Shown piece by piece: positions 54,733-63,728 of a stretch of 64,000 nucleotides of DNA. The translations under genes were made by a program, and so were the position numbers. The number at the start of each line of letters is the position of its first letter. The first letter of the stretch is position 1. The stretch is taken from assembly GCA_016717335.1 (NCBI GenBank), contig JADKFS010000002.1, forward strand, positions 310,001 through 374,000. Reading direction: 5' to 3'. Under the pieces are notes generated by a model. The model searched no databases, was not told the origin of the DNA, and was given only the letters and a program-made list of their open reading frames with translations. The stretch is from Candidatus Ribeiella danica (GTDB lineage Bacteria > Chloroflexota > Chloroflexia > Chloroflexales > Roseiflexaceae).

Positions 54733-56247
54733 CTAATCAGACGTCAGGCCATACAGCTCGCCGAACTTGCCGCGCAGATAGGCCAGGTATGGCCCGGCCT
54801 GGATGCCGCCGCCGACGACGCGCTGCAGCAGCTCGTTCGGCGTGAACTTGCGGCCGTGGGCGTGCACGTTGCGGCGCAGCCAGCCGAGCAGGCCGCCGAG
54901 CTCGCCAGCCGCGATCTGCCCGTCGAGGTCGCCCAGATCGGCGCGCGCCCGCTCGAACAGCTGGGCCGAGATCACGTTGCCGAGCGTGTAGGTCGGGAAG
55001 TAGCCGATCATCCCGCCCGACCAGTGGACGTCCTGCAGCACGCCCAGCGCGTCGCTCGGCGGGGTGACGCCGAGGTACTGCCCCATCAGCTCGTTCCAGG
55101 CGCCCGGCAGGTCGGCCACCGCGAGCTGGCCCTCCAGCAGCGCCAGCTCCAGCTCGAACCTTAGCATCACGTGCAGATTGTAGGTCAGCTCGTCGGCCTC
55201 GACGCGGATGAGCGAGGGCTGCGAGCGGTTGATCGCGCGGTAGAACTGCTCCAGGTCGACGCCGCCAAGCTGCTCGGGGAAGGCCCGCCGGAGCAGCGGC
55301 AGGAAGTGCTGCCAGAACGCGCGGCTGCGCCCCACCAGGTTCTCCCACATGCGCGACTGCGACTCGTGGATGCCGAGCGACGCGCCGCGCGCCAGCAGCG
55401 TGCGCGTCAGGCTTGGGCTGACGCCCTGCTCGTAGAGCGCGTGGCCCATCTCGTGCAGCGTGCCGAACAGCGCCTCGTTGAGCTGGTCGCGCGAGACGCG
55501 CGTGGTGATCCGCACGTCGGTCGGCGCGAACGAGGTGCAGAACGGGTGCGCCGAGAAGTCCTGCCGCCCGCGCTCGAAGTCGAAGCCGATCGCGCCGATG
55601 ATCTGCTCGCCGACGCGGATCTGGGTCTGCTCGTCGTAGCCCTCGCGCAGCAGCGCGTCGTCGACGGCGGCGGGGTTGGCGGCGACCGCCTTGACCAGCG
55701 GGGCCAGCCCCTCGCGCAGCTCGGCGAACAGCCGGCGCACATCGGCGGCGCGCATCTCCGGCTCGTACAGGTCGAGCAGCGCGTCGTAGGGGTGGTCGGC
55801 GTAGCCCAGGTAGTCGGCCTGCCGGCGCACCAGCGCGACGATCCGCTCGAGGTGCGGCTGGAACATCGCGAAGTCCGACCGCTGGCGGGCCGCCTGCCAG
55901 GCCCCGCGCGCTGTGGCGCCGGCGCGGCTCAGCTCGCCGACGAAGTCGGACGGCAGGCGGCGCGCCTGCTCGTAGTCGCGCCGCGCGACCCGCACGAGGC
56001 TGGCGTCGTCGGAGTCGTAGGGCTGCCGCTCGGCCAGCGGCGCCGCGTCGTCGAGCAGCCGGCCGGTGGCGTCGTCGATGAACAGCGCGTGCGAGAGCCG
56101 GCTCAGCGTGGCGAGCTGCTCGGCCCGCGCCGCGACGGCGCCGCGCGGCATGTAGGTCTGCTGGTCCCAGCTCAGCAGCGCCGCGGCCTTGCCCAGGTCG
56201 TGGATCTCGGCCAGTCGCTCCCTGAGCTGCGTGAGAGCATCGTCCAT
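54733..56247 (-). CDS. M32-family metallocarboxypeptidase (carboxypeptidase Taq)
   Basis: 504 aa from ATG 56247, with AAGGAGAAGCG upstream; an upstream in-frame ATG at 56271 has no SD. The zinc motif is LHEMGHALYEQG (H265, E266, H269), with the downstream GIHESQSRMWEN carrying the third ligand. DPTR/IRVEADELTYNLHVMLRFELE completes the family pattern. It removes C-terminal residues from peptides in the cytoplasm, with broad specificity except Pro. Confidence 0.94.
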   Translation of the reverse strand: MDDALTQLRERLAEIHDLGKAAALLSWDQQTYMPRGAVAARAEQLATLSRLSHALFIDDATGRLLDDAAPLAERQPYDSDDASLVRVARRDYEQARRLPSDFVGELSRAGATARGAWQAARQRSDFAMFQPHLERIVALVRRQADYLGYADHPYDALLDLYEPEMRAADVRRLFAELREGLAPLVKAVAANPAAVDDALLREGYDEQTQIRVGEQIIGAIGFDFERGRQDFSAHPFCTSFAPTDVRITTRVSRDQLNEALFGTLHEMGHALYEQGVSPSLTRTLLARGASLGIHESQSRMWENLVGRSRAFWQHFLPLLRRAFPEQLGGVDLEQFYRAINRSQPSLIRVEADELTYNLHVMLRFELELALLEGQLAVADLPGAWNELMGQYLGVTPPSDALGVLQDVHWSGGMIGYFPTYTLGNVISAQLFERARADLGDLDGQIAAGELGGLLGWLRRNVHAHGRKFTPNELLQRVVGGGIQAGPYLAYLRGKFGELYGLTSD

Positions 56248-56359
56248 TCGCTTCTCCTTCTGGCCGATCATGGCCGATTAGGCGATAGTTCCCTCTCCTC
56301 CAGTACCTTTTGGAGGTGGGTTTTTCCAAATGGCATCTGGGCGCGATTGCCCTCTCCCC

Positions 56360-56953
56360 CTATCCCATATCCTCGCGCCCAAGTCGCGCCGCGCGCGTCT
56401 GCTCGGCCAGGCGCTGGATCTGGCCGAGGTGCGAGTCGTCGTGGCTCAGCCCGAACAGGAAGTTCGTGACGGCGTTGATCGGGCCGCCGCCGGGGCCGCG
56501 CTCGTAGACGTTGCCAAGGTAGGGCTGGTCCGGCCAGACGTCCAGGCTCGCCAGGCGCATGCGCCGGCTTTCCTCCAGCCGCCGCCGGCACTGCGCGACC
56601 GTCGTCACCGTCTGCCAGGGAACCTCGCTGCGCGAGCGCCCCTCGCGGCGGGGCACGCCGCGCGCCAGCTCGGCCGCCAGAAAGGCGGCCTCCTCGGCCG
56701 AGGCGGTGGTGTGAACGATCACGTGGCCGAGCGTCCACGCGAGCTGAACGTCGTCCGACGCCGCCGCGAACGTGTCGTTGGCCTCGGGGTCATCGATCAC
56801 GCGCGTCACGTCGGCATCCTGCGACTCGGCGATCATGCCGAGCATGGCGTCAATCATCTCGTTCGTGAGCCGGCGAAGGTCGGCGGCCGTGAGGCTGCTC
56901 CCCAGCTGCGCCATGGTCTTCTCGCGGCTGCGCACAGGTGTAAAGTCGAGCAC
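56360..56953 (-). CDS. DinB-like four-helix protein
   Basis: 197 aa if started at GTG 56953 (after GGGAGAGATC); a TTG at 56971 is the alternative. It has the DinB/YfiT-like metal-binding pattern: histidines in LGHVIVHTT and in SHDDSHLGQIQRL. Members of this superfamily are thiol-dependent transferases or isomerases, many of unknown function. Nothing in the context narrows the role. Confidence 0.78.
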   Translation of the reverse strand: MLDFTPVRSREKTMAQLGSSLTAADLRRLTNEMIDAMLGMIAESQDADVTRVIDDPEANDTFAAASDDVQLAWTLGHVIVHTTASAEEAAFLAAELARGVPRREGRSRSEVPWQTVTTVAQCRRRLEESRRMRLASLDVWPDQPYLGNVYERGPGGGPINAVTNFLFGLSHDDSHLGQIQRLAEQTRAARLGREDMG

Positions 56954-56967
56954 GATCTCTCCCTCTC

Positions 56968-57217
56968 TCAATGACGATAGACGATGGACGAAGGACGATA
57001 GCAGTGGTGACTATCGCCCGCCGCCCGCTGGATAATGTGGAGTAACCAGCGTATTATACTCGTCTTTATAGTGCGCTGCGCTGAAATCGAACGTTTTGGT
57101 GGGGTTTTGGGGAGGGCTTCGCCCTCCCCAAAACCCCTCCCGTCCATCGATCGACGCTCGGCCACAACAAGCTCATGTTTTGGGGAGGGCTTCGCCCTCC
57201 CCAAGCCCCACCCCGTA
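56968..57217. repeat. Repeat-rich spacer: CGATAGACGATGG array and two GC-rich hairpins
   Basis: The first part (56972-57003) is of the ACGATAGACGATGGACG family. Then come GGTGGGGTTTTGGGGAGGGC..GCCCTCCCCAAAACCCCTCC (57099-57140) and a second TTTTGGGGAGGGC..GCCCTCCCCAAGCCCCACC (57178-57217). They lie after the FGGY gene's stop on its strand, so they may end the uronate operon transcript. No gene is visible between 56954 and 57261. Confidence 0.65.
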
Positions 57218-57261
57218 ACAAACGCGCAGAGCGGCAAAATGGCGGAAGCTCACACAGCCGA

Positions 57262-58884
57262 TTAGCTCGTCGCGATCAGCCGGCCATACAGCCAGCGCTG
57301 GCGCGCGATCGCGTCGTGGTAGATCGCGTGCCGGGCGTCGTCCGGCGCATACGCCGGCCCATCCGCAACCTGAGCCGCTTCGAGCGAGGGGAGCGCGCCA
57401 AGCGCGCGCAGCGCCAGCACGGCCGCGCCGCGGCTGGTCGCCTCCGGCACCGCCGAGGTGACCACCGGCCGCCCGAGCACGTCGGCGAAGATCTGCATCC
57501 AGGCCGGCGAGTGGAGCAGCCCGCTGCCGCTCGCGACGATATGCGAGCTTTGGGGCCTGGGGCTGGAGGCGCCTGCTACAAGCCCCAAGTCGCTCGCCCC
57601 AAGCCGCTCGAAGATCAGCGCGAAGCGGTAGGCCACCGCCTCAAGGCTGGCCCGCAGGATAGCGATCGGCGTGGTGGCGAGCGTCAGCCCGTGCAGCGTC
57701 GCCTGCACGTTGCCGGCCCAGTCGGGGCTGCGCTCGCCGGCGACAAACGGCAGCACGGTCAGGCCGTGCCCGTCGGGCGGGCAGGCCGCCAGCGCCGCCT
57801 CGACCTCGGCCGCATCGCCCAGGCGCAGCGTCTGGCGCAGCCAGGCGTAGACGTTGCCGCCCTCGCTGGTCGCGCCGCCCAGCAGCGCGTGCTGCCGATC
57901 GACGCGGTAGCACCACAGCCCGGCCGGCACGCGCTCCGGGGAGACCAGGGGACGGGGAGACAAGGAGCCCTCGCCGGAGTCGATCTCCTGGTCTCCTGCG
58001 CTCCTGCGCTCCTTGCCTCGGCCAGCTGCTGGGATCACAACGCGCATGGCTCCGGTGGTCCCGATCGTCAGCGCCATGCGGCTAGGGCTGCTGCAGCCGC
58101 TGCCGACGTTCGCCGCCGCGCCATCCCCGACGGCGGGGAACCACGGGACAGCGCGCAGCGCCGGCCAGCGCGCCGCGTACAGCTCGACAAGGCCCTGGAG
58201 CGGCTCGTCGACGTCGACCAGCGGCGCGAGGTGATCCGGCGCGAGGCCGAGCTGGTCGAGCAGCGGCGCGTCCCAGGCGAGCCGGCGCCGGTCGAGCAGG
58301 CCGCCCCACGAGGCGACCGAGTAGCTGGCGCGGCACTGGCCGAACAGCCGCAGCTCCAGGTACTCGCCCACGCTGATCCAGCGCGCCGCCGAGCGCCAGA
58401 CCTCCGGCCGGGTGCGGCGCAGCCAGGCCAGCCGCGCCGGCCAGTAGCTGGTGCGCAGCATGCAGCCGGTGCGGTCGTGGACGGCGCGCTCGTCGAGGCT
58501 CTGGCGCAGGGCGTCGGCATCCGCGGCGTTGCGGGTGTCGGCGTAGGTGATCAGCGGCGTGAGCGGCCGGCCGGCCGCGTCGATCGCCATTGTCGTCGTG
58601 GCCAGCGTGTCGACCGCCACCGCGCCGATCCGCGAGGCCAGCGGCCCGGCCAGGCGCAGCGCCGCGTCCACACAGCGGGCCACGCGCGCGAGCGCCGCGT
58701 CGGGGTCGTCCTCCGCGGCGCCGTCGGCGGTCGTGTGGATGGCATACTGCTCCTGCGCGACAACGCCGTCGACCGCGCGGCCGCGCCCGTCGTACAGGAC
58801 GACCCGCGCCGAGGACGAGCCGATGTCGATCGCCAGGACCAGTGGCGGCTCTGCATCGGCGATCGCGATGGTTGGTGAACTCAT
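57262..58884 (-). CDS. FGGY-family carbohydrate kinase, probably gluconokinase
   Basis: 540 aa. The N-terminal phosphate motif is LAIDIGSSSARVVLYD; the second domain has LTIGTTGAMRVVIP and the FGGY signature VASGSGLLHSPAWMQIFADVLG. The neighbour order (UxaC, mannonate reductase, LarA-type epimerase, 6-phosphogluconate dehydrogenase) suggests gluconate as substrate, giving 6-phosphogluconate. Other FGGY substrates cannot be excluded. Two low-complexity inserts (about residues 285-318 and 425-445) are encoded by spacer-type repeats and make the protein longer than typical gluconokinases of about 500 residues. Confidence 0.87.
   Translation of the reverse strand: MSSPTIAIADAEPPLVLAIDIGSSSARVVLYDGRGRAVDGVVAQEQYAIHTTADGAAEDDPDAALARVARCVDAALRLAGPLASRIGAVAVDTLATTTMAIDAAGRPLTPLITYADTRNAADADALRQSLDERAVHDRTGCMLRTSYWPARLAWLRRTRPEVWRSAARWISVGEYLELRLFGQCRASYSVASWGGLLDRRRLAWDAPLLDQLGLAPDHLAPLVDVDEPLQGLVELYAARWPALRAVPWFPAVGDGAAANVGSGCSSPSRMALTIGTTGAMRVVIPAAGRGKERRSAGDQEIDSGEGSLSPRPLVSPERVPAGLWCYRVDRQHALLGGATSEGGNVYAWLRQTLRLGDAAEVEAALAACPPDGHGLTVLPFVAGERSPDWAGNVQATLHGLTLATTPIAILRASLEAVAYRFALIFERLGASDLGLVAGASSPRPQSSHIVASGSGLLHSPAWMQIFADVLGRPVVTSAVPEATSRGAAVLALRALGALPSLEAAQVADGPAYAPDDARHAIYHDAIARQRWLYGRLIATS
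57548..57610. repeat. In-frame repeat block inside the FGGY kinase gene (distal)
   Basis: CTTTGGGGCCTGGGGCTGG...AAGCCCCAAGTCGCTCG is of the CTTGGGGCTTGGGG family found at 2.45 and 18.53 kb. It is translated as LGLVAGASSPRPQSS just before HIVASGSG. Confidence 0.6.
57945..58017. repeat. In-frame repeat block inside the FGGY kinase gene (proximal)
   Basis: GGAGACCAGGGGACGGGGAG...CCTGGTCTCCTGCGCTCC is of the GGAGACAAGGAGAC family seen at 17.18-17.22 and 45.04 kb. It adds about 25 residues (KERRSAGDQEIDSGEGSL...) between VVIPAAG and PAGLWCYRVD, without breaking the frame. Confidence 0.7.
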
Positions 58885-58904
58885 ATCACATCTTCTGCTT
58901 AGTT

Positions 58905-58972
58905 ATGAGTTATGAGTTATGAGTTATGGAGCGCTACCTTCAACTCAAAACTCAAAACTCAAAACTCAAAAC
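58905..58972. repeat. Short tandem repeats (GTTATGA; AAAACTC)
   Basis: GAGTTATGAGTTATGAGTTATGG and AACTCAAAACTCAAAACTC fill the spacer between the gnd stop and the FGGY start. Their AT content differs from the surroundings. Confidence 0.8.
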
Positions 58973-58976
58973 TTGG

Positions 58977-59880
58977 CTATTCGGCCTTCTTGACGGCGTG
59001 GCCGCCGAAGCCGGCGCGCATCGCCGCCAGCACCTTGGCCGCGAACGACTCGGGCTGGCGCGAGTGGAAGCGCTCGAACAGCGACAGCGTGATCACCGGC
59101 GCCGGCACATTCAGGTCGATCGCCGCCTGGATCGTCCAGCGCCCCTCGCCGCTGTCCTCCACGTAGCCCTTCAGGCTCGACAGCTCCGGGTCGCCGCGCA
59201 GCGCCGCCTCGGTCAGCTCCAGCAGCCACGAGCGCACCACGCTGCCGTAGCGCCACGCCGACGCGATCGCGTGCAGGTCCAGCCCGAACTCCTGCTTCGC
59301 CCGCATGATCCCGAAGCCCCTCGGCGTAGGCCTGCATCATGCCGTACTCGATCCCGTTGTGGACCATCTTGACGAAGTGGCCGCTGCCCACCGGCCCGCA
59401 GTGCACGTAGCCGTCGGTCGGCGCCAGCGTGACGAACGCCGGCTCCAGCCGCGTGACCAGCGCGTCCTCGCCGCCGACCATCAGGCAGAAGCCGTTCTCC
59501 AGGCCCCAGATCCCGCCCGAGGTGCCCTGGTCGATGTAGTGGAGGCCGTGCGCCTTGAGCATCGCGGCGCGGCGGATGTCGTCGTTGAAGTTGGTGTTGC
59601 CGCCGTCGACGATCGTGTCGCCTTCTTCTAGCAGCGGGATGAGGGTCGCAATCATGCGCTCGGTGACGTCGCCGGCCGGCAGCATGATCCAGATCGCGCG
59701 CGGCGCGGCGAGCTTACCAACCAGCTCCTCGATCGTGTAGGCCGGCTCGGCGCCCTTGGCGGCCAATTCGTCGACCGGCCCGCGGCTGCGGTTGTGCGCG
59801 ACCACGCGGTGCCCGCCGCGCAGCCAGCGCTCGGCCATGCCCGCGCCCATCCGCCCCAGCCCGGTGATTCCGATGTCCAT
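58977..59880 (-). pseudogene. gnd: 6-phosphogluconate dehydrogenase (decarboxylating, short type), one-base frameshift
   Basis: The reconstructed product is 300 aa, the length of the NAD-linked YqeC/Gnd2 type. The first part (GITGLGRMGAGMAERWLRGG, GTSGGIWGLENGFCLMVGG, KMVHNGIEYGMMQAYAEG) is in one frame, and the rest (MRAKQEFGLDLHAIASAWRYG ... HAVKKAE) in the next. Removing one G from the run at 59317-59320 restores GFGIMRAKQE, as expected for the family. The enzyme converts 6-phosphogluconate to ribulose 5-phosphate and CO2. The single-base homopolymer insertion may be a sequencing error; the rest of the gene is intact. Confidence 0.87.
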
Positions 59881-59900
59881 TGTCGTTCTCCTCATTCTTT

Positions 59901-61157
59901 CTATATCGCCTTGTTGTAAAGCATCTCGCCGGCGTGCTCGACCAGCAAGATGCCCTCCGCCTCGCGGCCGGCCCATGCGCGCGGGTCGATCGCGCGGTAG
60001 TCGGCGTAGCCCAGGTTGACCCGCCGGCAGCGCTCCTCGGGAATGGCGGTCGCCAGCGTCACCTGGATGCGCGGCGTCTCGACGCCGGTAGCGCCGTCGT
60101 AGGCGCCCTTGCCCTTGACGTGCGTGCTGTGCGCCAGGATGCCGCCCGGAATATGCTTGAAGCGATCCCACTGCTTCAGAAAATAGTCGCGCACGTGGTA
60201 GCCGACCTCGTCGATCAGCCGGCTGTGGGTGTAGGAGATCTCGGTGATGTGCGGCGCGTAGACGATCACCTCGCCGCCGTCGGCGACGATCGGCTCGGTC
60301 TTGTACATGGCCTTGGCGGCCGTCCAGAGGTCGTCGTAGATCAGCGACGGCATGGACAGGACGCGCTGGAAGGTGCGCGGCAGGCTGAGCACGTTGAGCT
60401 GAGCTGAGAGATCGGCGGCCGCGCTCCAGGCCTCCTGGTGCGGCCCAATGTACAGGCCGTGCAGGCCCGACCCTTTCAGCACCATCGCCACGCACAGGAG
60501 CGGCTGCTGCACAAACGCCGCGGCGCGGTGGATGACCCGCCGCACGGGAGTGTCCTTGACGCCGATCGTGTGCATGCTGGTGACGAGCGCGCCCAGCCAG
60601 TGGGTGAAGTTGATGATCTCGGCGCCGGCGATGCCGGGGAACAGGTACTTTGCTCCGCCGGAGAAGCCGGCCACCTCGTGCGGGAACACCGGCCCGCAGA
60701 TGATCAGCTGGTCGTAGTCGAAGATCAGCCGGTTGAGCGCCACCGGCACCTCGGCCGACAGCAGGCCGTCGGTCAGCAGCTCGGCCTCCGCGCGGGAGAT
60801 GACCCCGACCGTACGCAGCGACTCCGGCAGATCCCAGCGGTGGTTGAAGACCGTGACGTTCGGGTAGCGCGCGGCCCGCTCGGCCGCGCTGGCGCCGACC
60901 AGCTTCTCGATCGCGTCCTCGGGCATGGGCGGGTGCGTGCCCAGCGCGACCAGGTAGTCCAGCCGCGCGACCCGCCGGCCGACCTGCTCGTACAGCAGGC
61001 GAAACAGCAGCGGGATGGGCGCGGTGCGCGTGCCGTCGGGGATGATCACCAGCACGCGCTTGCCGTCGAGCGCCATCGGCTCCAGCGCGCGCGCCAGCAG
61101 CTCCTGGACCTGCTCGTCGCGCAATGTCTCGGTTGTCGATCCCTGTCCGATCACCAT
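59901..61157 (-). CDS. LarA-family nickel-pincer racemase/epimerase
   Basis: 418 aa from ATG 61157, with AAGGAGATTCGTCG upstream. All LarA active-site residues are visible: PDGTR (D41, R44), FNHRWD (H106), PHEVAGFSGGAKYLFPG (H160, K170, the Lys that binds the pincer cofactor) and INFTH (H186). The spacings H-10-K-16-H equal those of lactate racemase LarA. The superfamily interconverts alpha-hydroxyacid epimers, reportedly including D-gluconate/D-mannonate. Between a mannonate-forming SDR and gluconate-using enzymes, D-mannonate 2-epimerase is the best guess. LarB/C/E must be encoded elsewhere. Confidence 0.9.
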   Translation of the reverse strand: MVIGQGSTTETLRDEQVQELLARALEPMALDGKRVLVIIPDGTRTAPIPLLFRLLYEQVGRRVARLDYLVALGTHPPMPEDAIEKLVGASAAERAARYPNVTVFNHRWDLPESLRTVGVISRAEAELLTDGLLSAEVPVALNRLIFDYDQLIICGPVFPHEVAGFSGGAKYLFPGIAGAEIINFTHWLGALVTSMHTIGVKDTPVRRVIHRAAAFVQQPLLCVAMVLKGSGLHGLYIGPHQEAWSAAADLSAQLNVLSLPRTFQRVLSMPSLIYDDLWTAAKAMYKTEPIVADGGEVIVYAPHITEISYTHSRLIDEVGYHVRDYFLKQWDRFKHIPGGILAHSTHVKGKGAYDGATGVETPRIQVTLATAIPEERCRRVNLGYADYRAIDPRAWAGREAEGILLVEHAGEMLYNKAI

Positions 61158-61164
61158 CGACGAA

Positions 61165-61324
61165 TCTCCTTGTGACGATGGGCGATAGACGATAGACGAT
61201 AGACGATGGACCAAGGACCAAAGACCAAGGATAATTGACGATAGACCGTAATCCATCACCCAGTCACCTCGTCGTCTGGTCATCTCGTCTACTGACTACC
61301 GACTACTACCTACTGACTACTGCC
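61165..61324. repeat. Repeat-filled spacer (CGATAGACGATAGACG; TGACTACCGACTACT)
   Basis: GACGATGGGCGATAGACGATAG, GGACCAAGGACCAAAGACC, GTCACCTCGTCGTC and CTACTGACTACCGACTACTACC follow one another between the SDR stop and the LarA-like start. Four repeat families occur in 160 bases. Confidence 0.8.
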
Positions 61325-62164
61325 CTACACGCCGCTAAACGCGCTGAAGCCGCCGTCGACCGGCACGACGACGCCGTTGACGAAGCTGGCGCCCGGCCCG
61401 CACAGCCAGATCAGCGTGCTGATCAGCTCCGCGGGCTCGCCGAAGCGGCCGGCCGGCGTGTGGTCGACGATCGTCTGGCCGCGCGGGGTGAGCGACCCGT
61501 CGTCGTTGAGCAGCAGCGCGCGGTTCTGCTCGCCGACGAAGAAGCCGGGCGCGATCGCGTTGACCCGCAGGCGGCTGCCGAACGCGCGGGCCAGCTCGAC
61601 CGCCAGCCAGCGGGTGGCGTTCTCGACCGCGGCCTTCGCAAGGCCGTAGCCGACCACGCGGGTCATGGCCCGCTGCGCCGCCATGGACGAGATATTGACG
61701 ATGCAGCCGCGCCCGGCGCGCGCCATGGCCTCGCCAAAGACCTGGCTGGGCAGCAGCGTGCCCTGCAGGTTCAGCGCGATCACCGGCTCCATGCCCTCGA
61801 CCGGCAGGTCGAAGAACGATCGCCCGGGCGTGAGCGTGGCCGCCGGCATGTTCCCGCCGGCCGCGTTCACCAGCACGTCGAGCCGGCCCCAGCGCTCCAC
61901 GACTGCCTCGCGCGCGGCCTCAAGCTGCCCGCGGTCGAGCACGTCGGCGACGAGCGCCAGCGCGACGCCGCCCTCGGCCGCAATCGCCCGCGCGGCCTGC
62001 TCGGCCTGCTCGCGGCGGCGGCCCAGCACGCCGACCTTCGCGCCGGCCCGCGCCAGCCCGCGCGCCATCACGCCGCCCAGCACGCCCGTGCCGCCCGTGA
62101 CGATCGCGACCTGCCCTTCCAGGCTGAATTGTTCCGCCAAGAATGTCGTTGTTTGTTTAGGCAT
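61325..62164 (-). CDS. SDR-family D-mannonate/fructuronate oxidoreductase
   Basis: 279 aa from ATG 62164, with GGAGAGAAAGAT upstream. It is a classical SDR: TGGTGVLGGVMARGL, NAAGG, NISSM and YGLAK (catalytic Tyr/Lys). The long substrate loop (MPAATLTPGRSFFDLPVEG) and the end GVVVPVDGGFSAFSGV are those of SDR mannonate oxidoreductases found beside uxaC. It would reduce D-fructuronate to D-mannonate with NAD(P)H. It directly follows uxaC. Confidence 0.87.
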   Translation of the reverse strand: MPKQTTTFLAEQFSLEGQVAIVTGGTGVLGGVMARGLARAGAKVGVLGRRREQAEQAARAIAAEGGVALALVADVLDRGQLEAAREAVVERWGRLDVLVNAAGGNMPAATLTPGRSFFDLPVEGMEPVIALNLQGTLLPSQVFGEAMARAGRGCIVNISSMAAQRAMTRVVGYGLAKAAVENATRWLAVELARAFGSRLRVNAIAPGFFVGEQNRALLLNDDGSLTPRGQTIVDHTPAGRFGEPAELISTLIWLCGPGASFVNGVVVPVDGGFSAFSGV

Positions 62165-62185
62165 ATCTTTCTCTCCGGGATTTCT

Positions 62186-62275
62186 GACAAGGCGACAAGA
62201 TGACAAGGTGACAAGATGACAAGATGACAAGGTGACAAGGTGACAAGGTGACTCTCTCTCACCCGGTCACCCGGT
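62186..62275. repeat. Short tandem repeats (TGACAAGATGACAAGG; CCCGGTCA)
   Basis: GACAAGGCGACAAGATGACAAGG runs to CTCACCCGGTCACCCGGTCAACG. The array overlaps the last codons of uxaC, and its GGGTGA supplies the stop. Confidence 0.85.
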
Positions 62276-63693
62276 CAACGTTATAGGCGCGCTTCGCCAG
62301 CCCATAGGCGCAGTCGTAGGCCATGGCGGCGGCCTCGTCCTCGGCCACGAGCCCCTGCACGACCTGGCCGGCCAGCCAGTCGCAGCTGACCCGCCGCCAG
62401 ACGTCGTGGCGCGAGGGGATCGAGGCGAAGGCGCGCGTGTCGTCGTTGAAGCCGGCGGTGTTGTACAGCCCGGCCGTCTCGATCGCGCGGTCGAAGTAGC
62501 GGCGCATGCCGTTCACGCTGTCGTGGAACCACCACGGCGGGCCGAGCCGCACGGCGGGGTAGTGGCCCGCCAGCGGGGCCAGCTCGCGGCTGTAGCTGCT
62601 CTCGTCCAGCGTGAACAGGATCAGCCGGAAGCGCGGGTCGGCGCCGTAGGCGTTCAGCAGCGGCTGCAGGTTGCGGGTCCACTCGGTCGCGACCGGGATG
62701 TCGGCGCCCTTTGTCGGGGCCGAAGCGATCGAACAGAGCCGCGTTGTGGTCGCGCAGGCTGCCGGCGTGCAGCTGCATCACCAGCCCGTCCTCGGCGCTC
62801 ATCCGCGCGAACTCGATCAGCATGTGCGCGGTGAAGCGCGCCGCGTCGTCCTCGCCGGCCTGGCCGCGCAGGGCGCGCGCGAAGATCGCGGCGGCCTCGC
62901 GGTCGCTCAGGCGCGCCGTGTAGGGCGTCAGCGCGCCGTGGTCGGTCGCGAGCGCGCCCAGCTGCTTGAAGGCCGCGCGCCGCTGCTCCAGCGCGCGGAT
63001 GTAGCCGGCGTAGTCGGCCACCTCGACGCCCGAGACGTCGCCCAGCGCGGCGATCTGCCCCGACCAGGCCGGGCTGCCGATGTTCACCACCGCGTCGGGC
63101 CGGAAGGTCGGCAGGATATGGCGCAGCCCCTCGGCGCGCAGCCTGCGATGGTGGTCGAGCGTGTCGGTCGCGGCGTCGGTGGTGCAGAGCAGCTCGATCT
63201 GGAAGCTGTCGAGCAAGGCGCGCGGCGCGAACTCCGGCCGGGCCAGCTGCGCCGACAGGTGGTCGTAGATCCGCTGCGCGCTGTCGCCGTCCAGCCGCTC
63301 TTGCACGCCAAAGCGGCCGACCAGCTCGTCGGCCAGCCACAGGCCGGTCGGCGTGCCGCGAAACAGGTAGAAGCGATCGGCGAAGCGCTGCCAGATCCGG
63401 CGGTGGTCGGCCTCGACCGGCGTCCCGTCGCGGCTCGGGATGCCGAGATCCTCAAGCGCGACGCCCTGGCTGTAGAGCATGCGCGTGACGTAGTGGTCGG
63501 GGATGATGAACAGCTCGGCCGGCGTGCCCAGGCGCGCGGCGGGGTCGGCCAGCAGCGCGGGCGGCACGTGGCCGTGCGGGCTGAGGATCGGCAGGTCGCG
63601 CACCGCCGCGTACAGCTCGCGCGCGATGGTGCGGCGGGCCGGGTCCGCGTCGAAGCAGCGGTCGGGCGAGAGCGCCCAGGGTATACTTGGCAT
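62259..63693 (-). pseudogene. uxaC: Glucuronate isomerase, one-base frameshift
   Basis: The reconstructed product is 477 aa, normal for UxaC. Start ATG 63693 has AAGGGAG upstream. The first frame contains LPILSPHGHVPPALLADP, FRPDAVVNI and MQLHAGSLRDHNAALFDRFGPDKG. The rest (ILFTLDESSYSRELAPLAGHY-type stretch, then RLGPPWWFHDSVNGMRRYFD, GFNDDTRAFASIPSRHD) is in another frame. Removing one G from the GGG run at 62707-62709 restores the DKGADIPV reading. It isomerises D-glucuronate to D-fructuronate. The shift may be a sequencing error. Confidence 0.88.
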
Positions 63694-63728
63694 CGAAATG
63701 CTCCCTTCACATCCGCCAGAAACGCGCA

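Noticed and set aside
57262..58884. Assignment of the FGGY kinase as a second xylulokinase
   Set aside because: It lies in a uronate/gluconate cluster, next to 6-phosphogluconate dehydrogenase, and differs from the xylB of this window. Gluconate is the more sensible substrate, though unproven.
58966..61221. A 751-codon minus-strand frame running through the LarA-like gene into gnd
   Set aside because: Its first two thirds are out of frame with the LarA-family protein; only the part from 59880 onward is gnd. It is not a fusion protein.
59317..62709. Programmed ribosomal frameshifting in gnd and uxaC
   Set aside because: The sites are short G runs without a slippery heptamer or an obvious downstream pseudoknot. 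A sequencing or mutational indel is simpler.
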